From: UBA9676 sp036005525
GTDB lineage: Bacteria; Actinomycetota; Actinomycetes; Streptosporangiales; Streptosporangiaceae
NCBI GenBank assembly: GCA_036005525.1
Contig: DASYQM010000450.1
Location: 37,030 to 101,029, forward strand
Length of the DNA: 64,000 bases
Direction: 5' to 3'
Below the pieces are notes generated by a model. It saw nothing but the letters and a program-made list of their open reading frames with translations. It was not told where the DNA came from and did not search any database. Positions 9,438 through 17,480 of this stretch are shown here, piece after piece. The first letter of the stretch is position 1; each line of letters opens with the position of its first letter. A program made the position numbers and the translations under genes.

Positions 9438-10862
9438 GTGAGTTTGCTGCGTGAGGTCGCCGTGCCGCCGCTGGACGCCGCCGAGCTTGAGCCGATCATC
9501 GGCCCCGAACGGTACACGCGGCTGCTCGCGGAGGCCACCATGTTCCGCGAGCGGCTCGGCCGGCGGACCATCTGGAACGTCAGTTCCACCGCGGTCGGTG
9601 GCGGGGTCGCCGAGATGCTGCGGGTGCTGGCGGGATACACCGCAGGCCTGGGAATCGCCATCCGCTGGACCGTGATCGGCGGTGACCCGGGATTCTTCGC
9701 GATCACCAAACGGGTGCACAACCAGATTCACGGCGAGGTGGGCAGCGCCGGAACGGTCGGCCCGGCCGACGCCGGCCATTACGAGCAGGTGCTCGCGGCG
9801 AACGCGGACGAGCTGCTGAGGCTCGTGCGGCCCGGCGACGTCGTCCTGCTGCATGATCCGCAGACGGCGGGCCTGGTGCCAGCCGTGATCCAGGCCGGTG
9901 CCCGGGTCGTCTGGCGCTGTCACATTGGCGTGGACTGGCAGAATGACGTGACCCGCGCGGCGTGGGATTTTCTCCGGCCGTACCTGGCGCCCGCCAACGG
10001 CTACGTCTTCACCCGGCGGCAGTACGTTCCGGCGTGGGTTCCGGGCGCGCTCACCCGGATTATCCCCCCGTCCATCGACCCGTACTCGGCGAAGAACGAG
10101 GAGCTCGGGGCGGAGACGGTGGCAGCGATCCTGGCCATCATCGGGGTCCTGGGCGGCGGCCCACCGCCGGTCCCCGGGCGGTTCACGCGCCATGACCGGA
10201 CGAGCGGCGAGGTCACCCGGGCCGCGAGGGTGACCGGCGAGACCAGGCCCGGCCCGGCCGACCCGGTCGTCGTGCAGGTCTCGCGCTGGGACAGGCTCAA
10301 GGACATGGCAGGCGTCATGCGCGGCTTCGCCGAGCATGTGGCACCCGGCGGGGACGGGTACCTGATCCTCGCAGGGCCCGAGGTCAGCGGGGTGGCGGAC
10401 GACCCGGAAGGAGGCCAGGTTCTCGCCGAGTGCGTGGCGCAGTGGCAGGGCCTGCCCGCCTCGGCCCGGGCGCGGGTGCTGCTCGTCACCCTGCCCCTCG
10501 ATGACATCGAGGAGAACGCCGCAATGATCAATGCGATCCAGCGGCATGCGAGCGTGATCGTGCAGAAGAGCCTCGCCGAGGGTTTCGGGCTCACGGTGGC
10601 GGAGGGCATGTGGAAGGGGCGCCCCGTGGTCGGCTCGGCCGTCGGCGGGATCCTGGACCAGATCACCGACGGCACGGGCCTCCTGGTGCGCGACCCGGCC
10701 GATCTGGCCGCGTTCGGGTCACAGGTACGGTGGCTGCTCGACCACCCCGCCGAAGCCGGGCGCATGGGCCGCGCGGGGCAGGAACACGTCCGCAAGCACT
10801 ACCTCGGCGACCGTCACCTGCTCCAGTACGCGGACCTCTTCGGGTCGGTGATCGGCGGGTAG
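9438..10862 (+). CDS. GT4-family glycosyltransferase, trehalose synthase (TreT)-like
   Basis: A retaining GT-B glycosyltransferase of about 474 residues related to TreT, which makes trehalose from an NDP-glucose and glucose. Typical features are IWNVSSTAVGGGVAEML near the N-terminus (sugar-acceptor loop), WRCHIGVDWQN, IIPPSIDPYSAKN, VVVQVSRWDRLKD at the start of the second Rossmann domain, and the E-x7-E motif in QKSLAEGFGLTVAEGMWKGR. A GTG at 9438 is preferred because ggggatggacag sits just before it; a GTG at 9417 is the alternative. A stretch around residues 240-280 is Gly/Pro rich and probably a linker. Trehalose synthesis would serve osmotic or desiccation tolerance. Other NDP-sugar acceptors cannot be excluded. 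Confidence 0.88.
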   Translation: MSLLREVAVPPLDAAELEPIIGPERYTRLLAEATMFRERLGRRTIWNVSSTAVGGGVAEMLRVLAGYTAGLGIAIRWTVIGGDPGFFAITKRVHNQIHGEVGSAGTVGPADAGHYEQVLAANADELLRLVRPGDVVLLHDPQTAGLVPAVIQAGARVVWRCHIGVDWQNDVTRAAWDFLRPYLAPANGYVFTRRQYVPAWVPGALTRIIPPSIDPYSAKNEELGAETVAAILAIIGVLGGGPPPVPGRFTRHDRTSGEVTRAARVTGETRPGPADPVVVQVSRWDRLKDMAGVMRGFAEHVAPGGDGYLILAGPEVSGVADDPEGGQVLAECVAQWQGLPASARARVLLVTLPLDDIEENAAMINAIQRHASVIVQKSLAEGFGLTVAEGMWKGRPVVGSAVGGILDQITDGTGLLVRDPADLAAFGSQVRWLLDHPAEAGRMGRAGQEHVRKHYLGDRHLLQYADLFGSVIGG

Positions 10863-10913
10863 GGCTTAGTGCGCCCGGCAGAGGAGTGCGCCTGGGCAGG
10901 AAGGCAGGCCGTG

Positions 10914-11336
10914 ATGGAGCAGCAGCAGGAGGCCGGCCCGCTGGGGCCCGGCGTCGCGGTCACCCACATTCTCGTGGTCGCGGACCCGGCCCGGTCCCGT
11001 GATTTCTGGGTGAACGTGCTCGGCGCGGAACCGTACCGCGAGTACGGGGGGACCAGCGTGGTGCTGCGTTTCGCCGGCACGTGGCTGCTCCTGGTCACCG
11101 GGGGCGGGCCGACCGCCGACAAGCCCGGCGTGGTCTTCACGCCACCGGTCGACCCGGATCAGGTCAGCCATGCGATGACGTTGCGAGTCGCTGACTGCCG
11201 GGCGGCCTATGAGGCGCTGCGGGCGCGGGGCGCCGACTTCCTCACGGCGCCGCACGACTGGGGCGCCGAGATCCGCTGCTTCCTGCGCGACCCGGACGGC
11301 CACCTGGTGGAACTCAGCGAGGCCGCGGGCGGCTGA
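10914..11336 (+). CDS. VOC (glyoxalase/bleomycin-resistance) family protein
   Basis: A protein of about 140 residues with the beta-alpha-beta-beta-beta repeats of the vicinal oxygen chelate fold. The opening VTHILVVADPARSRDFWVNVLG and the closing CFLRDPDGHLVELSE are typical, the latter carrying a metal-ligand glutamate. It could be a metal-dependent lyase or dioxygenase, or a binding protein. Substrate cannot be deduced. Start at the ATG 10914 (a GTG lies one codon earlier) after caggaaggcagg. It follows the glycosyltransferase by about 50 nt on the same strand and may be co-transcribed. Confidence 0.85.
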   Translation: MEQQQEAGPLGPGVAVTHILVVADPARSRDFWVNVLGAEPYREYGGTSVVLRFAGTWLLLVTGGGPTADKPGVVFTPPVDPDQVSHAMTLRVADCRAAYEALRARGADFLTAPHDWGAEIRCFLRDPDGHLVELSEAAGG

Positions 11337-11372
11337 GCACGGCGTTCCCGCGACCGCTGGCAGCGGCCGCGG

Positions 11373-12116
11373 CTAGCGGTGCGGCGATCCTGGCGCGATG
11401 CCGCCGACGACCGTCTCCGCCATCCGCCCCGCCAGATCGGGGGGAGGGATGATCGGGCTGCCCGGCGGGCTGAAGAGAACCCGCGGCAGGATCTGGCCGT
11501 GGATCGCGCCGACGATCAGGGTCACGGCCGCATCGACGTCGGCCCCCTCGCGGATGCGGCCCAGGCGCTGCTCGGCGCGCAGGTAGGCGGTCAGCATGCC
11601 CGGCAGCCCGCCGGGACGATCCGGGCCAGCCTCTCCGCCTGGTGTCGCCTCGCCGCGTGGTGCCGCCTCCCCGCCTGCCGCCGCTTCGCCGCCTGCCGCC
11701 GCTTCGCCGGCGAACGCGGCATCTCCGCCGACCATCGCGTGGAAGCGCTTGAGTACCTTCGGCTGTGCGAGCAGCCCGGCGAAGGCCGGAACCACCCGCG
11801 CGAGCGCCCCGATGCCGATGTCGATGAACTGCCGCAGGTTCTCCGCCACGGCCCCGGTCCCGGCCGGCGGCATCGGGGGCATGCCTTCCATGACGGTGGC
11901 CACGTGCGCGAGCAGGGCGTGGGCGAGCAGGTCCTCTTTGTCCTCGAAGTAGTTGTAGAGCACGCCGTCGGCGACCTGGGCCTCCCGGGCGATGTCACGC
12001 ACGCCCAGCCCGGCGCTGCCCCGCTCATCGATCAGCCGCGCCGCCGTGGTGATGAGATAGTCGCGCAGGTCCTGGCCGTCGCCGTCGCGCAGGACGGCCG
12101 GTTTTCTAGGTGACAT
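11373..12116 (-). CDS. TetR/AcrR family transcriptional regulator
   Basis: A 247-residue regulator. The N-terminal domain (about 15-65) has the TetR pattern LITTAARLIDERGSAGLGVR followed by DIAREAQVADGVLYNYFEDK and EDLLAHAL. The ligand-binding half contains an unusual low-complexity insert near residues 140-168 made of repeats of G-G-E-A with alanines (for example AAAGGEAAAGGEA), encoded by near-identical 15-18 bp units at about 11635-11715. It is preceded by a 21-codon reading frame that overlaps its start codon, and further up by a long inverted repeat at 12184-12225, so autorepression is likely. The insert is expected to be a disordered loop and may vary between strains. Target genes other than itself are not evident. 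Confidence 0.9.
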   Translation of the reverse strand: MSPRKPAVLRDGDGQDLRDYLITTAARLIDERGSAGLGVRDIAREAQVADGVLYNYFEDKEDLLAHALLAHVATVMEGMPPMPPAGTGAVAENLRQFIDIGIGALARVVPAFAGLLAQPKVLKRFHAMVGGDAAFAGEAAAGGEAAAGGEAAPRGEATPGGEAGPDRPGGLPGMLTAYLRAEQRLGRIREGADVDAAVTLIVGAIHGQILPRVLFSPPGSPIIPPPDLAGRMAETVVGGIAPGSPHR

Positions 12117-12171
12117 CGCGCCTGGGTGCCTTGCCGAACGCCCTCACCAGGCCGCGGATCTCGATCTCCAT
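12106..12171 (-). CDS. Short upstream ORF resembling the N-terminus of an ABC-transporter ATPase, coupled to the TetR gene
   Basis: A 21-codon frame with a strong ribosome binding site (ggagg, six nt before the ATG at 12171) reads MEIEIRGLVRAFGKAPRRDV and one more Thr, then stops. Its stop region overlaps the ATG of the TetR gene. The first 14 residues look like the opening of a daunorubicin-type ABC ATPase (IEIRGLxxRFGxx). Either it is the relic of an ABC gene that once sat here, fused down to a leader, or a leader peptide that couples translation of the regulator. No ABC transporter remains nearby. Confidence 0.45.
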   Translation of the reverse strand: MEIEIRGLVRAFGKAPRRDVT

Positions 12172-12183
12172 CCGGATCCTCCG

Positions 12184-12225
12184 TGAACGAAGTTTCATGA
12201 ATATTAGTTCATGAAGTCTCGTTCA
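12184..12225. promoter_or_regulatory. Long inverted repeat, probable TetR operator
   Basis: TGAACGA at the left and TCGTTCA at the right flank an inner pair TTCATGAA ... TTCATGAA around a centre near 12204, giving a 42-bp imperfect palindrome. It lies just upstream of the short ORF and TetR gene and overlaps the last codon of the flavoenzyme gene at 12223. Position and symmetry suit binding of a TetR dimer (or two) that represses its own transcription. The site is more AT-rich than its surroundings. Confidence 0.65.
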
Positions 12226-13410
12226 GCATACACGGGGAAGGCCGGGCGGGCAACCGGTGCCAGGAGCGAGCCCGGCGCCTGAGACCTGAGGCACGGTGGC
12301 CAGGGCGTGCCGTGCCAGCGAGAAGCGCTGCCGGCCGATGCTGGTGTCCTTGCCCAGGGCAAGGTCGGCCAGCATCTCGCCGAGCAGGGGCCCGAACTTG
12401 AAGGCGTGACCCGAACAGCCGGCACCGACGACAACCGGTCCCTCGCGATCGAGCACGAAGTCCTCATCGGCGGTCATCGTGTACAAGCAGGTCTCCGGCC
12501 CGAGCCGGGTCGGCTCCAGCCCTGGCAGGCGCGTGCGCACATACTCCGCGGCCTGGTCGTCCTGTAGGGGGTCGATCTGGTCGAAGGGTCCCTCGGCGGG
12601 ATCGACGGCCCGGCCGGGAACGTGCGCGGCCACCTTCACACCGGGGGCGTCGCCGACCATCGGCACGGCATACCAGATCAGCTCCACCTCCGACCACTCG
12701 ATCCATGTCGGCCACGCACCCGCGCCCGTGTCGCTCGGCCGGAAATAGCGCACCTGCTGGAGGGTCGCGGTCAGCCGCGGGGCGCGGGCGACGGCTCCCG
12801 TCAGCAGCCGCTCACTCCAGGGCCCGGCCGTGATGACCGCCACGTTCGCCGAGAGCTCACCTGCCGGGGTGCGCAGGAGGGCCCGGCCGTCCCTGGGCTC
12901 GATGCTGAGTACCGGTGTGTGTGCCCGGAGCGGCACTCCGTCGCGCTGAGCCAGCCGCTGCAGGGCGGCGACCGTACGCCCGGCCAGGCAGACGCCGGAG
13001 TCGGGCTGGAACAGCACGCTCTCGCCGGGCCGCGTCGCGATCCCGGGGAAACGCTCGCGCACCTCCCCGGCCGGCAGCCAGGAGTGATCCACGCCGCAGT
13101 CCGCCAGCGCCCTGCCGCACCGGCTCGCGCCCGGGCCGGCGTCGAGTCCGCCGGTCCTGATCAGCAACCGTTCGCCGGCGTCGCCCTGTAGCCGGGCCCA
13201 GGCCCCCAGCGCGCTGACCGCCATCCTGACGTAACCGGGATCGGGATAAGAGAGCCGGAAGATGCGCGTCGCACCGTGGGAGGAGCCGCGGGCGTGGCCG
13301 GGACCGAACTGCTCAAGCAGCACCGCCGGGACGCCCCGCGCGCCGAGCGCCCGCGCGGTCGCGGAGCCCAGCAGGCCAGCCCCCACGACCGCGACCTCCA
13401 CCCGCTCCAC
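12223..13410 (-). CDS. FAD-dependent oxidoreductase, monomeric sarcosine oxidase/N-methyltryptophan oxidase-like
   Basis: A 395-residue flavoprotein of the monomeric sarcosine oxidase family, which oxidises secondary amines such as N-methylamino acids to an aldehyde or imine and hydrogen peroxide. The dinucleotide-binding motif is VVGAGLLGSATARALGARG at residues 8-26, followed by the family signature SSHGATRIFRLSYPDPGYV. Near the C-terminus CLYTMTADEDFVLDREG carries the cysteine that binds FAD covalently in this family, and SGHAFKFGPLLGEMLADLAL follows. The start at 13410 fits the family opening. It is upstream of the TetR gene on the same strand with 107 nt between, which hold the operator. 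The amine substrate is unknown. Confidence 0.9.
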   Translation of the reverse strand: MERVEVAVVGAGLLGSATARALGARGVPAVLLEQFGPGHARGSSHGATRIFRLSYPDPGYVRMAVSALGAWARLQGDAGERLLIRTGGLDAGPGASRCGRALADCGVDHSWLPAGEVRERFPGIATRPGESVLFQPDSGVCLAGRTVAALQRLAQRDGVPLRAHTPVLSIEPRDGRALLRTPAGELSANVAVITAGPWSERLLTGAVARAPRLTATLQQVRYFRPSDTGAGAWPTWIEWSEVELIWYAVPMVGDAPGVKVAAHVPGRAVDPAEGPFDQIDPLQDDQAAEYVRTRLPGLEPTRLGPETCLYTMTADEDFVLDREGPVVVGAGCSGHAFKFGPLLGEMLADLALGKDTSIGRQRFSLARHALATVPQVSGAGLAPGTGCPPGLPRVC

Positions 13411-13501
13411 GGCCGCGACGATAGCCGGCGCCCGCCGGCCCAGCCGCGGCCGAAACCCGGGTCTCGCCGGGGACGTGCCCGAGGGCCAGGGGGTGAGCGC
13501 G

Positions 13502-14482
13502 CTACGGGATGAGGGCGATCTTCCCCGTGACGTGACCGGTCATGATGGCTCGGTGGGCGTCGGCGGCCTTGGCGAGCGGGAAGGTCTGCGTCACGAAGAC
13601 CCGCAGCGCCCGGTCCTGGGCGAGCCGGGCCAGCTCCAGCCGGGCGGCGTCGCGGATCTGCGTTCCCGGGTCCGCACCCGGCGCGCCACCGAGAACCTTG
13701 ATGCCCTCCCGGAAGCCACGCGCGATGCCTGCAATGGTGGCGATCCGTGCCCGGTCGGCGACCAGTTCGAGCGAGACGTCGAGGGCCTCGTCCGCCCCGA
13801 TCAGGTCCAGCGCGGCGTCAACGCCGCCGGGTGCTGTGGCACGGACCCGCCCGGCCAGTCCCGGCCCGTACGCCACCGGCAGGGCCCCCAGGTCGCGCAG
13901 GAAGCCGTGCTTGGACGGGCTCGCGGTGACCACCGGCGTCGCCCCGCGCCCGGCGGCCAGCTGCAGCGCCATCAACCCCACCCCGCCCGCGCCGCCATGG
14001 ATCAGGACCGTGTCGCCCTCGTGCACGTCCGTCGCGGCCAGGAGGTGCCAGGCGGTCACGCCGGTCACCATCAGGCACGCCGCCTGCGCCCAGTCCAGGG
14101 CGGCGGGCTTCGGAACCAGGGCGGCCGCGGGGACCACCAGCTCACTGGCGTAGGCACCGGGCGCCCGGTACGCGATCACCTCGTCGCCGGCCGCGACCGG
14201 CCCGGCCGGGCCCACCGCATCCGGCCCGACCATGGACACCACACCGGCGGCCTCCAGCCCGGGCCGCACCGGCAGCCGGTCCGGATCGGCGCCGAACGCG
14301 CCGCTGTAGGCCTTGTGGTCGACCGGGTTGACGCCGGCCGCGCGGACCGCGATCCGTGCCTGCCCCGGCCCGGGCTCGGCGGCAGGCTCCTCGACGACGG
14401 CGAGCACGTCGGGGCCGCCGAACGCGGCGGCGATCACACTGGCTGCCATGCCTGCGGCAACATCGCCGCCAGCGCCGGTCAT
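13502..14482 (-). CDS. MDR-type NADP-dependent quinone/alcohol oxidoreductase
   Basis: A medium-chain dehydrogenase/reductase of about 326 residues, zinc-independent quinone-reductase subgroup. It has GVNPVDHKAYSGAFG, a GroES-like N-terminal domain, and a Rossmann segment HGGAGGVGLMALQLA that binds NADPH. No catalytic zinc cysteines are present. The open frame extends to 14599, but family sequence begins near the ATGs at 14482 and 14449; I take the first. Twenty-two nt separate it from the LigD gene upstream on the same strand. It may reduce quinones or enals, but no context points to a substrate. Confidence 0.87.
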   Translation of the reverse strand: MTGAGGDVAAGMAASVIAAAFGGPDVLAVVEEPAAEPGPGQARIAVRAAGVNPVDHKAYSGAFGADPDRLPVRPGLEAAGVVSMVGPDAVGPAGPVAAGDEVIAYRAPGAYASELVVPAAALVPKPAALDWAQAACLMVTGVTAWHLLAATDVHEGDTVLIHGGAGGVGLMALQLAAGRGATPVVTASPSKHGFLRDLGALPVAYGPGLAGRVRATAPGGVDAALDLIGADEALDVSLELVADRARIATIAGIARGFREGIKVLGGAPGADPGTQIRDAARLELARLAQDRALRVFVTQTFPLAKAADAHRAIMTGHVTGKIALIP

Positions 14483-14504
14483 TCCGGCAGCCCTCGGCAG
14501 CCCC

Positions 14505-15464
14505 CTATCCCTGCTGGTCGCGGCGGGCGCGGGCACGCCGCTTGCCCTCGTGCATCGCCTGCACCCGGGCGACCGGGATCGTGTGGCCCTCCTCGACAAG
14601 ATCGGCGCTCAACGGCTGCGCTGGCGGCATCTGGCCGGCCCATGGATCGCCGTCGGCGAGCAGGGCGGGCGCGGTGTGCACCGTGAAATCGGCTGGCGCC
14701 ACGCGGTCGAGGTCATCCCAGGCCACCGGGAAGGACACCGGCACGCCGGGCCGGGCGCGCGGGCTGTAGGCCGCCACCACCGTCGCGCCGCCGGCCCGGG
14801 TCGCGTCCAGGAACACCTTGCCGCCGCGCTCTTCGCGGACGAAGGCGGTGGTGGCCAGCGCCGGGTCCAGCCGCTCGGCCCGCGCGGCGAGCGCCCGGGT
14901 GGCCGCGGCCACGTCCTCGATGGCGGCGTCGGGCGCCAGCGGGACGAACACATGCAGGCCCTTCGCGCCGCTGGTCTTGACCGCGCCCGCCATCTCGACA
15001 TCGGCGAGGGCCTGGCGGACCAGCCGCGCGGCGCTGACGGCCAGGCCGAACGCGTCGTCGCCCGGCGGGTCGATGTCGAGTATCAGGTGGGTGGGGCTGG
15101 TCCAGTGGCCGACCCTGACCAGGGCCGGGTGGAACTCGACGGCCCGCTGGTTGGCGAACCACAGCAGCGTCCGGCGGTCGTTGCACAGCGCGTAGGTGAC
15201 CTCGCGCCGCGAGGCCTCCGCCCACAGCGATACGGTCTGGACCCACGGCGGGGTGTATTTGGGGAGGTTCTTCTGCATGAACGGCGCCTGGCCGCGCAGG
15301 ACGCGGATCACGGACAGCGGCCGGTCGCGCAGCACGCCGATCATCGGGTCGCGGACCGCGTCCAGGTATTCCACCAGGTCTCGCTTGGTCGCTTCCGCGC
15401 CCGCGAACAGCGGCTGGCCGAGGTTGGTCAGCGTCACGCCGTCCCGGACCTCGTCACCGCCCAC
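14505..15464 (-). CDS. LigD polymerase (primase-like) domain protein, NHEJ-associated
   Basis: A 319-residue stand-alone version of the LigD polymerase domain (archaeo-eukaryotic primase fold), which fills gaps with ribonucleotides in bacterial non-homologous end joining. Visible motifs are PFMQKNLPKYTPPWVQT, the metal-binding LILDIDPPGDD (motif DxD), TSGAKGLHVFVPL, and KVFLDATR with a third acidic residue. The C-terminal AQPLSADLVEEGHTIPVARV segment is usual for actinobacterial PolDom proteins. Neither the ligase nor the nuclease domain is fused, and no ku gene is in the window, so partners must lie elsewhere. The ATG at 15464 begins MGGDEVRDGVTLTNL, a good match to the family opening. Confidence 0.92.
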   Translation of the reverse strand: MGGDEVRDGVTLTNLGQPLFAGAEATKRDLVEYLDAVRDPMIGVLRDRPLSVIRVLRGQAPFMQKNLPKYTPPWVQTVSLWAEASRREVTYALCNDRRTLLWFANQRAVEFHPALVRVGHWTSPTHLILDIDPPGDDAFGLAVSAARLVRQALADVEMAGAVKTSGAKGLHVFVPLAPDAAIEDVAAATRALAARAERLDPALATTAFVREERGGKVFLDATRAGGATVVAAYSPRARPGVPVSFPVAWDDLDRVAPADFTVHTAPALLADGDPWAGQMPPAQPLSADLVEEGHTIPVARVQAMHEGKRRARARRDQQG

Positions 15465-15538
15465 CTGGTGAGCTTCCCACGAGCTGGCACCCGGAGGCCA
15501 TCGTGAGCCGGCGAGTTCTGCATGGCCCTTCCTTCCCG

Positions 15539-16192
15539 CTAGTCGAGCCGCGCGTGCACGGTAACCGATTCCGCACTCCGGTCATGCCGGGCAGCCGGCC
15601 ACCGGGCGGCGATCATGGCGAGCACCCGCTGGTTCTCCGCCAGGACGTCCATCGCAAGGGTGGTGGCTCCTCGCGCCCGGGCCCGGCCGGCCAGCGCGCG
15701 CAGCAGCCCCGAGCCCACGCCCCGGCCCTGCCAGGCATCCGCCACCACCACCCCGATCTCGGCCGTCGCGGCACCATCGGGTCCCGTAGTATCCACCGCC
15801 ATGGCGTGCCCGATGATCGCGCCGTTCCGGGTCGCCACGAGGGCGTCGACACCGTGCCGGGCGCCGGCCAGTGCCCGGAGCATCACCGGACTGGCCGGCA
15901 GCGCACCGGCGAAGAACCTCAGGTACCGGGTCCGAACCGACAGGCCGGTGAGAAAGTCCCTGAGCGCCGGGTGATCGGCGCTGGCGGCCTGCCGTATCTG
16001 GACCTGACCGGCTGGCCAGACCGGCCAGGGCGCCTGGGCTGGTTTCGCGGGCGCGCCAGGCAAAGCGGCCGTAGCAGCCAAAGCGGGCGCGGCAGGCAAA
16101 GCAGGTGTGGCAGGCCAGGCGGACGCCGCAGGCTTCCGTTCCTGGGTTCGCTTCACAGACCCAGGATCCGCCTGGATTGCTGAGTCTGTCAA
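15539..16192 (-). CDS. GNAT-family N-acetyltransferase with Ala/Pro-rich N-terminal extension
   Basis: The C-terminal 150 residues form a GNAT domain: QIRQAASADHPALRDFLTGL opens it, GAATAEIGVVVADAWQGRGV holds the acetyl-CoA loop (QGRGVGSG), and ALAGRARARGATTLAMDVLA follows. The first 60 residues are a low-complexity Ala/Pro stretch built from short DNA repeats around 16045-16130. The listed start is a TTG at 16192 that sits inside an inverted repeat and a TTGACA-like box, so a later start (GTG at 16156) is at least as likely. It is divergent from the HxlR regulator. The acetyl acceptor is unknown. Confidence 0.85.
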   Translation of the reverse strand: MTDSAIQADPGSVKRTQERKPAASAWPATPALPAAPALAATAALPGAPAKPAQAPWPVWPAGQVQIRQAASADHPALRDFLTGLSVRTRYLRFFAGALPASPVMLRALAGARHGVDALVATRNGAIIGHAMAVDTTGPDGAATAEIGVVVADAWQGRGVGSGLLRALAGRARARGATTLAMDVLAENQRVLAMIAARWPAARHDRSAESVTVHARLD

Positions 16193-16203
16193 ATGGACTT
16201 AGC
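16179..16203. promoter_or_regulatory. Inverted repeat in the divergent GNAT/HxlR promoter
   Basis: Arms GCTGAGTC (16179-16186) and GACTTAGC (16196-16203) match in seven of eight positions around a 9-nt spacer. The repeat ends eight nt before the HxlR start codon at 16212 and overlaps the annotated start of the acetyltransferase gene. HxlR proteins commonly bind such palindromes in divergent promoters, so it is a candidate autoregulatory operator. No binding data exist here. Confidence 0.5.
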
Positions 16204-16211
16204 ATGCGAGC

Positions 16212-16688
16212 ATGGGACGGCCCTGGATCCTCGACTACGACGGCGCCAACTGCACGATCGGCGCTGCCGTGGGCATCATCGGCGACAAGTGGACCTTCCT
16301 CGTCTTGCGCGAGGTGTTCAACGGGGTCCGCCGCTTCGACGACATGCAGCGCCGCACGCAGGCGCCCAGGCAGGTCCTCAGCGACCGGCTGGCCCGGCTG
16401 GTGGGCCAGGGCCTGCTACGGAAGGTCCCTTACCAGGAGCACGGGCAGCGCAGCCGTCACGAGTACCGGCTGACCGGCAAGGGCCTGGACCTCTATCCCG
16501 TGCTGGTCGCGCTGATGCAGTGGGGCGACCGCTACGCGGCCAGCCCCGCGGGCCCGCAGGCCATACTCACGCACCGTGATTGCGGCGAGCCCATCGGGCT
16601 CGAGCTCGCGTGTGCGGCCGGGCACAAGCTCGAATCCGCTCGCGAGGTGACACCGCTGCCGGGCCCGGGCGCACGCAAGATCGCCTGA
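16212..16688 (+). CDS. HxlR-family winged-helix transcriptional regulator
   Basis: A 158-residue regulator with the HxlR hallmark opening C-T-I-G-x-A-V-G-I-I-G-D-K-W-T (residues 14-28), then REVFNGVRRFDDMQRRTQAP and the recognition region RQVLSDRLARLVGQGLLRKV followed by the wing HEYRLTGKGLDLYPVL. The early cysteine (Cys14) is positioned as in redox- or aldehyde-sensing members such as HypR and YodB. The C-terminus carries a short extension with two further cysteines (HRDCGE, ACAAGHK), a possible metal or redox site. It starts 24 nt upstream of a methyltransferase gene, so the two may be co-transcribed. It probably controls the divergent acetyltransferase and itself. Confidence 0.92.
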   Translation: MGRPWILDYDGANCTIGAAVGIIGDKWTFLVLREVFNGVRRFDDMQRRTQAPRQVLSDRLARLVGQGLLRKVPYQEHGQRSRHEYRLTGKGLDLYPVLVALMQWGDRYAASPAGPQAILTHRDCGEPIGLELACAAGHKLESAREVTPLPGPGARKIA

Positions 16689-16712
16689 CCGGCGAGCCCG
16701 TAGGCTGGGCGC

Positions 16713-17471
16713 GTGAGTTTCGACGTCAGCGCGGACGCCTATCAGCGTTTCATGGGGCGGTTCTCGGAGCCGCTGGCGGCGCGGTTCGCCGATCTGGCCG
16801 GGGTGCGGCATGGGCAGCGGGCGCTGGATGTTGGCTGCGGGCCCGGTGCCCTGACGGCGGAGCTGGTGGGCCGGCTGGGCGCTGACGCGGTCTACGCGGT
16901 CGACCCCTCACCACCGTTCGCCGAGGCGGTCGCGGAGCGGCTGCCCGGCGTGGAGGTCAGCGTGGCGGCGGCCGAACGGCTTCCCTTCCCCGACGGGGCG
17001 TTCGACGCCGCTCTCGCCCAGCTCGTCGTGCACTTCATGACCGACCCGGTGGCGGGCCTGCGCGAGATGGGCAGGGTCACCCGCCCGGACGGAGTGGTCG
17101 CGGCATGCGTGTGGGATCACGGCGAAGGCCGTGGCCCGCTGACCTCGTTCTGGCATGCCGTGCGCGAGCTGGACCCCGCGGCGCCCGATGAATCCGGGCT
17201 GGCCGGTGTCGGCGAGGGCGAGCTGGCCCGGCTCTTCGACCAGGCGGGGCTCGCCGGGGCGGAGGCCACCACGCTGACCGTCCGGGCCGGGTCGGCGACG
17301 TTCGAGCAGTGGTGGCAGCCCTTCACGCTCGGTGTCGGCCCGGCCGGGGACTACGTGGCGTCGCTGACCCCGGAGCGGCGCCAGCAGCTGCGCGCACGCT
17401 ACCGGAAGGTGCTGAACGGGGGGCCGGTCGAGGTCAGCGCCACCGCGTGGGCGGTGACCCGCCGCGGCTGA
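16713..17471 (+). CDS. Class I SAM-dependent methyltransferase
   Basis: A 252-residue Rossmann-fold methyltransferase of the UbiE/type-11 kind. The SAM-binding motif I is ALDVGCGPGALTAEL, followed by the acidic motif II region VYAVDPSPPFAEA, motif III LPFPDGAFDAALAQLVVHFM, and GLREMGRVTRPDGVVAACVW. The start is a GTG at 16713, 24 nt after the HxlR gene. It is likely cytosolic and could act on a small molecule; the substrate cannot be deduced. No ring-hydroxylating or polyketide neighbour gives context. Confidence 0.88.
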   Translation: MSFDVSADAYQRFMGRFSEPLAARFADLAGVRHGQRALDVGCGPGALTAELVGRLGADAVYAVDPSPPFAEAVAERLPGVEVSVAAAERLPFPDGAFDAALAQLVVHFMTDPVAGLREMGRVTRPDGVVAACVWDHGEGRGPLTSFWHAVRELDPAAPDESGLAGVGEGELARLFDQAGLAGAEATTLTVRAGSATFEQWWQPFTLGVGPAGDYVASLTPERRQQLRARYRKVLNGGPVEVSATAWAVTRRG

Positions 17472-17480
17472 TCCCGGCGC

